A DNA stretch of 64,000 bases, from the NCBI GenBank assembly GCA_051208035.1, contig JBPJFZ010000017.1, positions 1-64,000 of the forward strand, read 5' to 3'. The notes beneath the pieces were generated by a model that saw only the letters and a list, made by a program, of their open reading frames with translations, was not told the DNA's origin and ran no database searches. The position numbers were made by a program, and so were the translations under genes. The stretch is from JACKOB01 sp024234575 (GTDB taxonomy: Bacteria; Pseudomonadota; Gammaproteobacteria; Pseudomonadales; Oleiphilaceae). Numbering within the stretch: the stretch's first letter is position 1; the number at the start of each line of letters is the position of its first letter. Below, piece by piece: positions 51,868 to 61,279 of this stretch.

Positions 51868-53346
51868 CTAGGGATGGGACGACGAAAGTGGAATCAGCCT
51901 GGATAGCGCTTTTACGCCTCGAATTCGCTCTGTTGCAGTGGTGTTGGCAAAGCCGAGCACTAAGCCGGTTTTCGTGCTTGAGCCCTTGCTATCAAGAAAA
52001 TAGGACGAAAGCGAAGAGCTGCCAAAACCTGCAGCGGCAAACTGTTGCTTTAGAAGCTTGTCGTCGATGCCGGGTATTTCAATCGCCAGATGCATACCGG
52101 CACTTTGGGCAATTGGTCGGGCAATACCGGTGAGGGTGGTCGTAATTAATTGCAGTAAATGTTGCCACTTGGCTTCATAAATTTTTCGCATTTTGCGTAA
52201 ATGCCGCACGAAATGGCCTTCACTTATAAAATCTGTGACAACCGCCTGTGTAAGCGTTGGTGTCTCACCACACATATAGCTCTTTGCCTGGACAAACGGC
52301 GCGATCATTGCTTCCGGAACAACCAAATAGCCCAAGCGCAATGCGGGGAATAACGTTTTACTGAAGCTTCCCATGTAAAACACCGGGCTGTTTTCTGCCA
52401 TACCTTGCAACGAAGCTATCGGTTTATGATGAAAATGAAACTCGCTGTCGTAATCGTCTTCGAGCAGCCAGATATTGTTGTTTGTTGCCCACTCAAGCAA
52501 TGCCAAACGCTGGGCTGCAGGTAGAATTCCCCCTAGCGGATACTGGTGTGTTGGCGTGATATATAACAGCTTTGCTGAGTCTGTTTGGTTCGATGAGTAT
52601 TCAGGCAGCTGTTCGATATTTATGCCGTGCTCTCCGAGGGGGCAAGGAACCACGGTGGCTCCTCGCGCCATGAAAGCCTTGCGTGCACCGCCATAACCTG
52701 GGTCTTCCATTAACACCTGCTCACCCTCGTCCAGTAAGAGTTGCGCGCAAAGCGAAATGGCTTGTTGCGCCCCTTGAGTAATAATAATTTGCTGTGCCGT
52801 GCAGCTCACTCCCCGAGACAGACAGAGGTAATCTGCCAGTGCCAAGCGAAGTGGCAGATAGCCCTGATCATCGTGGTAGCCCAGCAAATCTCTGCGATGC
52901 TGATGCCTGCGTTGTATGGATGTCCAGAGTGCTAGTGGAAAGTCCTGGATATCAGGAATACCCGGTGTAAATGGGAGTGCCGTTGAGTGTTCGCTGTGTG
53001 CTTGCTGCAGCAAGGCGTTGCCATAGCGTGACCAGCGCGGGTGCATGGACGGCACTTTCATCGGGGCTACAGCAAGTTGTTTGCCATGAGAGGGCAGGTC
53101 AGCGCACACGTAAACGCCGCGACCGGGCTGGCTGTCGAGAAATCCTTCTGACTTTAGCTGTTCGATAACCAGTGTTACGGTATTGCGACTGATCTTAAGT
53201 TCGTCTGCCATCTTGCGTGACGAGGGCAGACGGGTGCCTGGTAGAAGGCGTCCGGAGAAAATCCAGTCGATGATAAAACGATGCAATTGTGCTTGTAGTG
53301 GTATATCCGAATCAAAACTAAATGCGCTAAGGGATGTGACTTCCAT
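51868..53346 (-). CDS. MocR/GabR-type PLP-dependent regulator (PdxR-like)
   Basis: A 492-aa regulator: an N-terminal GntR-type winged helix ('GTRLPSSRKMADELKISRNTVTLVIEQLKSEGFL', about residues 37-70), a linker, and a fold-type I aminotransferase domain with the PLP lysine in 'GSFSKTLFPALRLGYLV' and 'LLEDDYDSEFHF'. Many such proteins control vitamin B6 synthesis or salvage. It is transcribed away from a pyridoxamine-oxidase-like gene, the classic MocR/PdxR arrangement. The ATG at 53346 has GGAG at 8 nt. An in-frame TTG at 53361 is less likely. Confidence 0.9.
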   Translation of the reverse strand: MEVTSLSAFSFDSDIPLQAQLHRFIIDWIFSGRLLPGTRLPSSRKMADELKISRNTVTLVIEQLKSEGFLDSQPGRGVYVCADLPSHGKQLAVAPMKVPSMHPRWSRYGNALLQQAHSEHSTALPFTPGIPDIQDFPLALWTSIQRRHQHRRDLLGYHDDQGYLPLRLALADYLCLSRGVSCTAQQIIITQGAQQAISLCAQLLLDEGEQVLMEDPGYGGARKAFMARGATVVPCPLGEHGINIEQLPEYSSNQTDSAKLLYITPTHQYPLGGILPAAQRLALLEWATNNNIWLLEDDYDSEFHFHHKPIASLQGMAENSPVFYMGSFSKTLFPALRLGYLVVPEAMIAPFVQAKSYMCGETPTLTQAVVTDFISEGHFVRHLRKMRKIYEAKWQHLLQLITTTLTGIARPIAQSAGMHLAIEIPGIDDKLLKQQFAAAGFGSSSLSSYFLDSKGSSTKTGLVLGFANTTATERIRGVKALSRLIPLSSSHP

Positions 53347-53413
53347 CTTGTGTGCTCCCAAAAACAGGCAGGCTCCAAAAACGACGAAGCGATTATTCGC
53401 GCTTTCTCAATGC

Positions 53414-53464
53414 AAAACTGGCACTACCATATGTATAAAACTGGATCTTTTAAAGATACCAGTT
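53414..53464. promoter_or_regulatory. Putative MocR operator in the divergent promoter
   Basis: AAAACTGG occurs as a direct repeat at 53414-53421 and 53437-53444, 23 bp (about two helical turns) apart. The second copy faces ACCAGTT (53458-53464) in an inverted near-palindrome AACTGG-ATCTTT/AAAGAT-ACCAGTT. MocR-type regulators bind direct or inverted repeats between divergent genes, which fits this position. Confidence 0.55.
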
Positions 53465-53549
53465 GCACTACAAAATAACCATTCTCAGGAGCGGTTTGCA
53501 GAGACGGAATGGTGAGTAGTGGCTAAGTTGCGACGAAAGGAGGGATGAA

Positions 53550-54200
53550 ATGAGCAGCGCAGATGTGGGCAGCGCAGGGTATATAAAGGCAGGTTTGCCG
53601 CAAACGGAGATAGCTGAAGGGAGCTTTAAGCATACCGCGCGTAGTACGGTAAAGCGGGGTGCTAAGCGTGCCAGCTATGATAAAGCCTCAGTATATCGTC
53701 TGGTCGATGATCTAAAGTTAGGGCACCTCGGATTTGTGGTAGATGGCCGGCCGGTGATTATTCCGTTAACGGTGTGGCGTGTTGATGATGATCTCTATTT
53801 TCATGTCGCCAACAAAAGCCGGTTACAGAGAATGTTAGAGCAAGGTGCGGAGTTTTGTGTCTCTTTTGCCGAATGCAGTGAGTGGGTGATGTCCAAGTCG
53901 GCCTATCATCACAGTGCAAACTATCGCTCGGCGGTGTTGTACTGCACCGGTAGCCGGGTGGTCGAGCCTGAAGATTTTGATCATGCGTTTTCAGTCATTA
54001 TTGATCAGCTGGAAGCTGATCGTTGGCAACAAATAAGACCGCCCAATGCGCTGGAAAGAAAAGCGACTGCGTTGATGAAACTGACCATTAACGAAGGTTC
54101 GTTTAAATCCCGTACAGGTGGCCCCAGCGAAGAACCAGAAGATATGGCCTTGCCCGTGTGGCATGGAACGCAGCCGGTGTGTCCCTACCATAAGCGTTAG
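53550..54200 (+). CDS. Pyridoxamine-5'-phosphate-oxidase-family flavoprotein
   Basis: A 216-aa protein with a split-barrel FMN-binding fold ('YRLVDDLKLGHLGFVVDGRPVIIPLTVWRVDDDLYFHV', about residues 49-86, then 'CVSFAECSEWVMSKSAYHHSANYRSAVLYC'). This is the pyridoxamine oxidase-like class, which includes FMN-dependent reductases and nitroimidazole-resistance (NimA-like) proteins. AAAGGAGGG lies just before the ATG. Divergent placement next to a MocR regulator suggests that this gene is its target, possibly in B6 or flavin-linked metabolism. The true reaction is unknown. Confidence 0.8.
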   Translation: MSSADVGSAGYIKAGLPQTEIAEGSFKHTARSTVKRGAKRASYDKASVYRLVDDLKLGHLGFVVDGRPVIIPLTVWRVDDDLYFHVANKSRLQRMLEQGAEFCVSFAECSEWVMSKSAYHHSANYRSAVLYCTGSRVVEPEDFDHAFSVIIDQLEADRWQQIRPPNALERKATALMKLTINEGSFKSRTGGPSEEPEDMALPVWHGTQPVCPYHKR

Positions 54201-54247
54201 GGACAAGGTGTCTTGATAGGGTGGCAGAGCGTCCTGGCGGTTACCGT

Positions 54248-55900
54248 CTAGGTCCGCTCGGACTTCTCTGCCGGCTTTTCATGCCACTTTTCTTCTGGTA
54301 CCAGAATGTTGTCAGCAGGTTGCGCAACGAAATGCGGCGACATGATTTGTACACCAAAGCGGTTAAATTCGTCCTGAATAGCCTGGTGCAGCCTGGTTAG
54401 CACAGCGACGCGCTGGTCTTGTTGGCTGGGAACAAACGTCAGCGAGTACTCGACATAAAAGTCAGACAGACTACGCTGTGCAACAAATGCCTTAGGTGTG
54501 TTCTCTATTCCCTGAGTGGCGGCGACGGAGTTCAGGAGCATGGCTTCTACCTGTCGCCACGGAGTGTCATAGCCAATGGTTACCGTGGTGGTGGCGTAAG
54601 CGTTCAGGCTTGAATAATTCATGGCTGTAGCCGATACCATTAGCGCATTGGGTATGGTTACCACTTCGTTCAGGCGAGTTCTAAGCTTGGTCGAAAGCAC
54701 GCCTATCGAGAGCACCACCCCTTCGTCGTTACCAATTTTTACCATATCACCCTCGCGAAAAGCGTTGGTGTAAGAGACCATCAAGCCGCCCAGCACCTGT
54801 CCAACAACGCCAGCTGACCCCAATGAGACCATCAGGCCGACAAATACTGAAACGCCCTTGAATGCTTCCGTATCTGAACCTGGTATATAGGGAAATGCGA
54901 CAACCAGCGTAAACGCCCAAATTAGAAAAACAACCAGTCGGCGGGTGGCTCTGGCGGACTGGGGGCTTAACAGGCTTGTTTCATCGTGATTATGTTCCGC
55001 CTGTCGGAAAAAACCCTGTACTACACGAGAGGCGAGCCGCCCCAGTAGAAAAATTATCAGAACGGTTACCAGGTCTGGGATGGTTGCGATAATCGCATGT
55101 AAAAAATCACCGATAAGCTCAAAGAAAAACCCTTTTATTTTAACGGCGAATGCTTTGGTATATGGCACGAGCCCCAGTGTGATCGTCAACCACAGGTAAG
55201 TGCAGAGCAACATGATTGACCAAAAAAACAGCCTGAGTGATGCTGTCGCGACCTGTTTAACATATGGGGTAAGGTTGACGTTGCTAAACTGCCAGCGAGT
55301 AGAGCTCTTGGCTCGTCTTTTTACCCAGATATCTGCCCGCCTAAGCCCTTTGCGTAAGAGCGCGACGATTATGATAAAAACAATGCTTGAAGCTATCAGG
55401 TAAAAGGCGGACATGGCCATTGTTGTCGGTGCCAGCTGTTCGTCGCGCAAAGCCAGAAACTGCTCAATGCGTTTGATGGTTTCGTCTGCCACCTCATTAA
55501 GCGTTTGGCCAGACTCTACATCAATGTCTTTTTCACTAAGTCCCATAAGCATTCCACCATCACCGATGATTAAAATGCCCTTTTGATCCTTGGTGATAAT
55601 GTTCTCGGTCATTAACTTCTGAGAGGCTTTATCCATCGGAATGGCAAGCAGTCTTTCGGCAATATTCTCGGCACGGGATTTTGGTGAAATCCCGTTAACC
55701 GTCGCACGCAATGTCACGATATCCCTGTTCCACACGGTGACCGTCGCTTCTGTTCCGGGGGTAATATTGAAGCTCAATGGTTCAGCTGCCAGGGCCGCAT
55801 GAGGGCGTAAAAACGCAAGGCCCAGCAGCAGAACAAAAACAGGGAAACAATTTTGTGTGACATGGCGAAAGAAAGTGTAGTGCGGGTTCGATCTGTTCAA
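54248..55900 (-). CDS. MscS-family mechanosensitive ion channel, extended N-terminus
   Basis: A 550-aa inner-membrane channel. After a signal peptide (cleavage about ALAAE, residue 40) there is a periplasmic domain (40-160), then about five membrane helices (165-380) and a C-terminal MscS domain (385-535). The pore-lining segment is 'VGLMVSLGSAGVVGQVLGGLMVSYTNAFREGDMV', with the beta domain 'VVTIPNALMVSATAMNY' after it. Such channels vent solutes on hypo-osmotic shock, consistent with a marine habitat. The start is TTG at 55900 with AGGAT upstream. Confidence 0.9.
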   Translation of the reverse strand: MNRSNPHYTFFRHVTQNCFPVFVLLLGLAFLRPHAALAAEPLSFNITPGTEATVTVWNRDIVTLRATVNGISPKSRAENIAERLLAIPMDKASQKLMTENIITKDQKGILIIGDGGMLMGLSEKDIDVESGQTLNEVADETIKRIEQFLALRDEQLAPTTMAMSAFYLIASSIVFIIIVALLRKGLRRADIWVKRRAKSSTRWQFSNVNLTPYVKQVATASLRLFFWSIMLLCTYLWLTITLGLVPYTKAFAVKIKGFFFELIGDFLHAIIATIPDLVTVLIIFLLGRLASRVVQGFFRQAEHNHDETSLLSPQSARATRRLVVFLIWAFTLVVAFPYIPGSDTEAFKGVSVFVGLMVSLGSAGVVGQVLGGLMVSYTNAFREGDMVKIGNDEGVVLSIGVLSTKLRTRLNEVVTIPNALMVSATAMNYSSLNAYATTTVTIGYDTPWRQVEAMLLNSVAATQGIENTPKAFVAQRSLSDFYVEYSLTFVPSQQDQRVAVLTRLHQAIQDEFNRFGVQIMSPHFVAQPADNILVPEEKWHEKPAEKSERT

Positions 55901-56150
55901 GATTTTTATCCTGGATATTTTTTGCCAACGCTATGCGTTGACCAATGGGGACGGGCGCAACCATTCACTCCGCCCGAGATAATGTGTCAGGTCGTCTCTT
56001 TAGTCTAGCAAGTTCTTTTTCGTCTAAGTTTTTTTCTTGTTTCTTAAGCTGAGACTCCTTGATCTCGGTAATTTATTTTCAAGTTAATAGGTGTTAACTT
56101 CATCATCCGCATGATCGCTGGAAAATAAAAATACCTAAGGAGCCAAACAC

Positions 56151-57869
56151 ATGTCGTCGAAATCTATGTTGTTTAACCCAAAGAAACATAATATCGAGTA
56201 TAAAGATCCAAAAACCAAAGAGTTGATGCAAAAGCTTATCGACTTTATGGAAAATAAAGGTTTAAAAAGCATCAAAAAAGACTGGCACGATAAAATCTGG
56301 AATCATGAGTTCGTTGAATTTATGAAAGAAAACCAGGTGTTTGCCACATTGATGACGCCATCTGGCTATGGTGCTGAAGATTCCCGCTGGGATACGTATC
56401 GTAACGTCGTTTTCGCTGAAATTACCGCTTTTTACGGCATTACCTACTGGTACACGTTCCAGGTGTCGATGCTTGGTCTGGGTCCAATCTGGCTTGGCAG
56501 CAATGAAGCTATCAAGCAGAAAACCGCACAGCTGTTAAAAAATGGTGAAGTATTTGCGTTTGGATTGTCTGAAAAAGAACATGGCGCGGATATCTATTCG
56601 TCAGACATGATGCTAGAGCCACAGGCAGACGGCAACTACAAGGCCAACGGCGATAAATATTATATTGGCAATGGCAACGAAGCGGCCATTGTCTCAACCT
56701 TCGGCAAAATGTCCGACTCCGGTGACTATGTCTTCTTTGGTGTTGATGCCAAGCACCCCAAATATACCTGTGTAAAGAACACAGTAAACGAGCAGAACTA
56801 TGTCTCGGAATATCGTGTTGATGACTATCCCATTACCGATGCGGATATTATGGAGAAAGGCAGCAAGGCATGGGACAACATGCTTAATACCATCAATATC
56901 TGCAAATTCAATTTGGGGTTTGGTGCAATCGGATTGTGCGAGCATGCATTTTACGAAGCCATTGATCACGCCGCAAACCGTAATGTTTATGGAAAGTACG
57001 TCACAGACTTTCCGCATGTGAAGCGTCTGTTTACCGATGCTTACGCGCGTCTGTGTGCAATGAAGTTATTTGCCGAAAGAGCCACCGACTACATGCGTTC
57101 TGCCTCGACAGAAGATCGCCGTTATCTGTTGTTCAACCCAATGGTAAAAATGAAAGTCACCTCCCAGGGTGAGGATGTCATTAATCATTTGTGGGATATT
57201 ATTGCCGCTAAAGGGTTTGAAAAAGAACCCTTCTTCGAAATTGCCGCCCATGAAATTCGTATGCTGCCTAAACTCGAAGGCACCGTGCATGTGAATATGG
57301 CGCTGATCATCAAATTTATGAAGAACTACTTTTTTAATCCTGCAGAGTTTGCGCCGGTTCCTCGTCGTGACGACAGTGCCAACGATGACTTTCTTTTCAA
57401 TCAGGGGCCAACCAAAGGCCTGGCGTCTATTCAGTTTCATGATTACAACCTGGCCTATAACAGCGTTGACCTGCCTAATGTGAATGTCTTTAAAGAACAG
57501 ATCGCTGCTTTTAAATCATTTCTGATGAAAGCAACACCAGACGAAGCGCAGTCTAAGGATATCGACTATCTGCTAGCTCTGGGTGACTGCTTTACCTTGG
57601 TGGTTTATGGTCAGCTGATATTGGAGAATAAGGCAATTAAAGGCATTGAGGATGATTTAGTCGATGAGATTTTTGACTTTATGGTTCGTGATTTCTCTAA
57701 ATATGCGGTGAATATTCTGACTAAGCCTAGCAACTCTGCCAAGCAGAAAGAGCTGGCGGCGACCTTTATTAAGACGCCGGTGCCGAATGCGGCGCGATTC
57801 GAGAAGATATTCAACGAGCAGGTCTATACGTTGAAGGGGCAGTACCAGATGCGAGATCAGGAAGCCTAA
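56151..57869 (+). CDS. Acyl-CoA dehydrogenase, long (572-aa) type
   Basis: FAD enzyme of fatty-acid beta-oxidation or a related acyl dehydrogenation. The N-terminal alpha domain (20-140), the central beta barrel with 'EVFAFGLSEKEHGADIYSSDMMLEPQ' (about 141-166) and the C-terminal helical domain are recognisable. The 572-aa length exceeds the usual 380 aa and fits the larger FadE-like group. The catalytic Glu cannot be placed confidently by eye. AAGGAG precedes the ATG. A strong bidirectional terminator and a phasin-like gene follow, which suggests a lipid-metabolism group. Confidence 0.88.
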   Translation: MSSKSMLFNPKKHNIEYKDPKTKELMQKLIDFMENKGLKSIKKDWHDKIWNHEFVEFMKENQVFATLMTPSGYGAEDSRWDTYRNVVFAEITAFYGITYWYTFQVSMLGLGPIWLGSNEAIKQKTAQLLKNGEVFAFGLSEKEHGADIYSSDMMLEPQADGNYKANGDKYYIGNGNEAAIVSTFGKMSDSGDYVFFGVDAKHPKYTCVKNTVNEQNYVSEYRVDDYPITDADIMEKGSKAWDNMLNTINICKFNLGFGAIGLCEHAFYEAIDHAANRNVYGKYVTDFPHVKRLFTDAYARLCAMKLFAERATDYMRSASTEDRRYLLFNPMVKMKVTSQGEDVINHLWDIIAAKGFEKEPFFEIAAHEIRMLPKLEGTVHVNMALIIKFMKNYFFNPAEFAPVPRRDDSANDDFLFNQGPTKGLASIQFHDYNLAYNSVDLPNVNVFKEQIAAFKSFLMKATPDEAQSKDIDYLLALGDCFTLVVYGQLILENKAIKGIEDDLVDEIFDFMVRDFSKYAVNILTKPSNSAKQKELAATFIKTPVPNAARFEKIFNEQVYTLKGQYQMRDQEA

Positions 57870-57888
57870 TAGTCTGTTGTTTGAAAAC

Positions 57889-57923
57889 AAAAAGCCCGAC
57901 CTATAATCTGGGTCGGGCTTTTT
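57889..57923. terminator. Bidirectional rho-independent terminator
   Basis: GCCCGACC (57894-57901) and GGTCGGGC (57911-57918) form an 8-bp stem flanked by AAAAA and TTTTT. It ends the acyl-CoA dehydrogenase gene and the converging phasin-like gene. Confidence 0.93.
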
Positions 57924-57958
57924 AATTTTGTGCCCTGTCGGCACTTCAAACGTAGCAA

Positions 57959-58312
57959 TTAAGCCATTGCTTGATCTTTAGCACGCTCAATGGTGCCAGC
58001 GACTTTCGCTGCTTTTTCTACCGCTTTTTTCGTTACATTAGCTGCTTTGTCTACTGCACCTTTAACTTTCTCTTCTTTGCTTGGCTCTTTTTCAACTTTG
58101 GCAATCACAGACGCTGCTGCTTCACCGGCCTTAACGTTTAATTCCCGCAACTTTCTGCAAGCCTTAATTGTTGCAGTTCTGTTTGTGTCGTAGAAATTAT
58201 CCGTCAATTCCGATGTTTTCTTAATCAATGAAAGGTACAAATCTTCTGCTTTGGTGATAGCCGAACCAACAGTTTGTTCTACTTGTGATTGTAATGATAG
58301 TAACTTGCCCAT
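57959..58312 (-). CDS. Phasin-like granule-associated protein
   Basis: A 117-aa, Lys/Ala-rich, wholly helical protein with amphipathic heptads ('VEQTVGSAITKAEDLYLSLIKKTSELTDNFYDTNR' and a C-terminal 'VDKAANVTKKAVEKAAKVAGT'; about residues 12-46 and 85-107). Composition and length resemble phasins or apolipoprotein-like proteins that coat storage granules or lipid droplets, but no diagnostic motif proves it. GGAATGACTC precedes the ATG. Its neighbours are the acyl-CoA dehydrogenase and sdaA genes. Confidence 0.55.
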   Translation of the reverse strand: MGKLLSLQSQVEQTVGSAITKAEDLYLSLIKKTSELTDNFYDTNRTATIKACRKLRELNVKAGEAAASVIAKVEKEPSKEEKVKGAVDKAANVTKKAVEKAAKVAGTIERAKDQAMA

Positions 58313-58444
58313 GAGTCATTCCTTTTTAAGTTAGGTCTGTTTTCTAAAAGTAACCGGTAGCTGAATGGCCCCGATTGATGGGTACAGCCTATGCTTTCAA
58401 ATTAGAATAGGAAAACTATTATTCGTATTGAATGGCAGGCACGA

Positions 58445-59809
58445 TCAACATTCCGGCATATTAACCTGTATTGCGAGCCCGCCAAGTGAGGTTTCTTTAT
58501 ATTGATGCTGCATATCTTTGCCCGTGCGCAGCATCGTCGCGATAACCTTATCCAGTGAGACCAGATGTCGGCCGTCGGAGTTGAGGGCTAAAAAAGCGGC
58601 ATTGACAGCTTTCACCGCACCCATGGTATTGCGTTCGATGCATGGAATCTGCACCAGCCCGCCTATGGGATCACAGGTCAGGCCAAGGTTGTGTTCCATA
58701 CCAATTTCGGCAGCGTTTTCAATCTGCCAGACTGTGCCCCCAAGAACTGCTGTTAGCGCCCCGGCTGCCATGGAGCAGGCAACACCAACTTCCCCCTGGC
58801 ATCCAACTTCGGCAGCCGATAACGACGCACCCTCTTTATAGAGGATGCCAATCGCGCCAGCAGTTAATAGAAAATCGATGACAGTTTGATCTTGATATGG
58901 CTGTAAGTGGGTGAGGCAGTATTGAAGCACCGCAGGAATGATTCCCGCGGCACCGTTGGTTGGTGCGGTAACCACACGGCCTCCCGCCGCGTTTTCTTCG
59001 TTGACAGCCATGGCGTAGGCACTAAGCCAATCGAGAATCGCGGTTTTAGATTGACTGTTATTGGCAGAGAGCAATTTTTGGTAAATCTGCGGGGCGCGTC
59101 GTTTAACTTTAAGGCCGCCGGGCAACACCCCATTGGTGGTTAATCCTCTTTCAATACTCTGCGCCATCGTCTTCCACAGGGCGAGTAATTGTTTTTTAAG
59201 GTCGGCACTGTTATTCCAGGTACGTTCGTTTTGCCACATTAGCTCACTGATGGATATATCGTGTTGCTGGCAAAGTTGCACTAAGGTATGAGCAGAGGCA
59301 AATGGATAAGGGCAGGGGGCGCTGGTGAGTGTTTGTCCTAGAGGGTTGCCTTGATCATCGCAGATAAAGCCGCCACCCACAGAGTAATAACCCTGACGAT
59401 GGACGAGTGAACCGTCGTCAGCGTAGGCGTAAAAAATCAGTCCATTCGAATGCAACGGCATTTTCTGGTCGTAGAGGAAATGAATATCGTTACTTGGCGT
59501 GAACGAGATGTGTCGTTTTTGCCCAAGATTGATCTGGTGAGCTTCGCGCGCCATCACGAGGGTAAGGTGCTTATTTGGCTCTTCGATGGACTCCGGCCGC
59601 CAACCGGATAACCCAAGAATAATCGCCTCGTCGGTACCGTGACCTTTCCCCGTTAACGCCAGCGAGCCATATAGTTCGCAGGTCACTTTCGTAACTGCTA
59701 AATGTTCAACTGACTGAGCAAATAAACAGGCGGCACGCATAGGGCCAACCGTATGGGAGCTGGATGGCCCAATACCGATAGAAAACAGATCAAGCACGCT
59801 CGGGGTCAT
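58445..59809 (-). CDS. sdaA: L-serine ammonia-lyase (serine dehydratase)
   Basis: Iron-sulfur enzyme that deaminates L-serine to pyruvate and ammonia. The 454-aa single-chain protein begins with the SdaA signature 'SVLDLFSIGIGPSSSHTVGPMRAA'. The cluster-binding cysteines are seen in 'GCQGEVGVACSMAAGAL' and 'GLTCDPIGGLVQIPCIERN'. AGGAGGATTTACA precedes the ATG, a strong site. Normal length and intact. It is a single gene divergent from the esterase gene. Confidence 0.95.
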   Translation of the reverse strand: MTPSVLDLFSIGIGPSSSHTVGPMRAACLFAQSVEHLAVTKVTCELYGSLALTGKGHGTDEAIILGLSGWRPESIEEPNKHLTLVMAREAHQINLGQKRHISFTPSNDIHFLYDQKMPLHSNGLIFYAYADDGSLVHRQGYYSVGGGFICDDQGNPLGQTLTSAPCPYPFASAHTLVQLCQQHDISISELMWQNERTWNNSADLKKQLLALWKTMAQSIERGLTTNGVLPGGLKVKRRAPQIYQKLLSANNSQSKTAILDWLSAYAMAVNEENAAGGRVVTAPTNGAAGIIPAVLQYCLTHLQPYQDQTVIDFLLTAGAIGILYKEGASLSAAEVGCQGEVGVACSMAAGALTAVLGGTVWQIENAAEIGMEHNLGLTCDPIGGLVQIPCIERNTMGAVKAVNAAFLALNSDGRHLVSLDKVIATMLRTGKDMQHQYKETSLGGLAIQVNMPEC

Positions 59810-59889
59810 TGTAAATCCTCCTGGCTTAGGGTAAGTATAGCCCCAATGACGACATAACCTACTATTGTGCTAGTGTGGAAGCGAAAACC

Positions 59890-61173
59890 ATGACGTATAT
59901 ATTTCTAATTCTGGCGTTACTGAGTGCCTGGGCAACCTACAATCTTTACCACCCGGTCTATCAGCATCCGAAAGGGGTTGTGATTAGTTTTATCTCTGGC
60001 TGGTTGGTGGGGGAGCTGCTTTGGCATCACCTGGCATTTCAGATTGCGATGACGCTGTTGTTTATCGGTGCCGGAGTGGTCGAGGGCGTCGTTGGCGCTT
60101 TGGCCATGCTGGTGTTGCTGGTGTCCTGGTGGGCAATGCTGCAATATCATCAGCTTTCGGATCAGGCTAAAGATGATATAGAAAAAAGCCTTGTGCGTGG
60201 ATTAGGCAGCAATTATCGCGAAGCATTGCAATCGGAGGCGGTGCTCTCTGCGCCACGCTCATTAAGTAAGCCCCAGTTAGCACAGCCGCTGCGGGTACTA
60301 CGTTCGCCAGATGTCGAGTGTCTAAAAAATATCTGTTATGAACAAATAGATGGGCTTAACCTCAAACTCGATATTCGCCGGCACCGAAACCCTGCCCGGC
60401 GCATCGGCAACGCACCGGTACTTTTTCAAATTCACGGGGGTGCCTGGACGCATAAAATGGGTAGTAAAAATGAACAGGCATTACCGCTCATGAACTGCTT
60501 GGCCGAGATGGGCTGGGTCTGCGTCAGTATCAGTTATCGGCTGAGTCCTCGGGCCACCTTTCCGGATCATATAATCGATTGCAAAAAAGCCCTGGTGTGG
60601 GTGAAGAAACACATCGCAGAATATGGTGGCAATCCTGATTTTATTGTTGTCACGGGCGGATCTGCAGGTGGCCACTTAAGTTCTCTGTTATCTCTCACTG
60701 AAAACTACGCGCCGTTTCAACCAGGTTTTGAGGAGGAAGACACCCGTGTGCAGGGCTGTGTTCCGTTCTATGGCATTTACGATTTTTATGACGAGCAGGG
60801 GCTTCAGTATCACAAAGCGCTTGAAGAAATATTGGAAAAATCTGTTCTCAAAGTGTCAAAACAGCGCAATCCTGAACTCTATAAACAGGCATCACCCATT
60901 AATCATATCCATGCGGATGCACCGCCGTTTATGGTCATTCAAGGTGATAGAGACACTCTCGTATCAACAGATGAAACCCGCTATTTCGTAGAGCGACTGC
61001 GGCAAATTTCGTCAAACCCGGTTGTTTATGCTGAAATTGCCGGCGCCCAGCATGCCTTTGATGTTTTTCCATCTGTGCGCAGTGAGCACGTGCTGAAAGG
61101 AGTCGTCGAGTTTGTGAGTTGGTTGTATTCGGGGTATGTAGCAGAGAGGTTAAGCGCAGAAGTATCGTCTTAA
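59890..61173 (+). CDS. Membrane-anchored alpha/beta hydrolase (HSL/BD-FAE type esterase)
   Basis: A 427-aa protein with three or four N-terminal membrane helices (about 1-90) and a C-terminal carboxylesterase domain (about 165-420). The oxyanion motif HGGAW, the nucleophile elbow GGSAGG, Asp in GDRDTLV and His in AQHAFD make a complete catalytic triad. It probably hydrolyses acyl esters at the inner membrane. The ATG at 59890 was preferred to GTG 59875 because GGAAG lies 8 nt upstream. It may take part in storage-lipid turnover with the WS/DGAT, which is inference from shared context. Confidence 0.85.
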   Translation: MTYIFLILALLSAWATYNLYHPVYQHPKGVVISFISGWLVGELLWHHLAFQIAMTLLFIGAGVVEGVVGALAMLVLLVSWWAMLQYHQLSDQAKDDIEKSLVRGLGSNYREALQSEAVLSAPRSLSKPQLAQPLRVLRSPDVECLKNICYEQIDGLNLKLDIRRHRNPARRIGNAPVLFQIHGGAWTHKMGSKNEQALPLMNCLAEMGWVCVSISYRLSPRATFPDHIIDCKKALVWVKKHIAEYGGNPDFIVVTGGSAGGHLSSLLSLTENYAPFQPGFEEEDTRVQGCVPFYGIYDFYDEQGLQYHKALEEILEKSVLKVSKQRNPELYKQASPINHIHADAPPFMVIQGDRDTLVSTDETRYFVERLRQISSNPVVYAEIAGAQHAFDVFPSVRSEHVLKGVVEFVSWLYSGYVAERLSAEVSS

Positions 61174-61279
61174 ATAGAATGATGTAGAAATGCCACGTAG
61201 AGTCGAGGAGTTTAGCTGTGGAAAATCTGGGGCATTAAAGTTGGGCCAGAGGTGATTTACCTCCGACCCAATGATCTTA

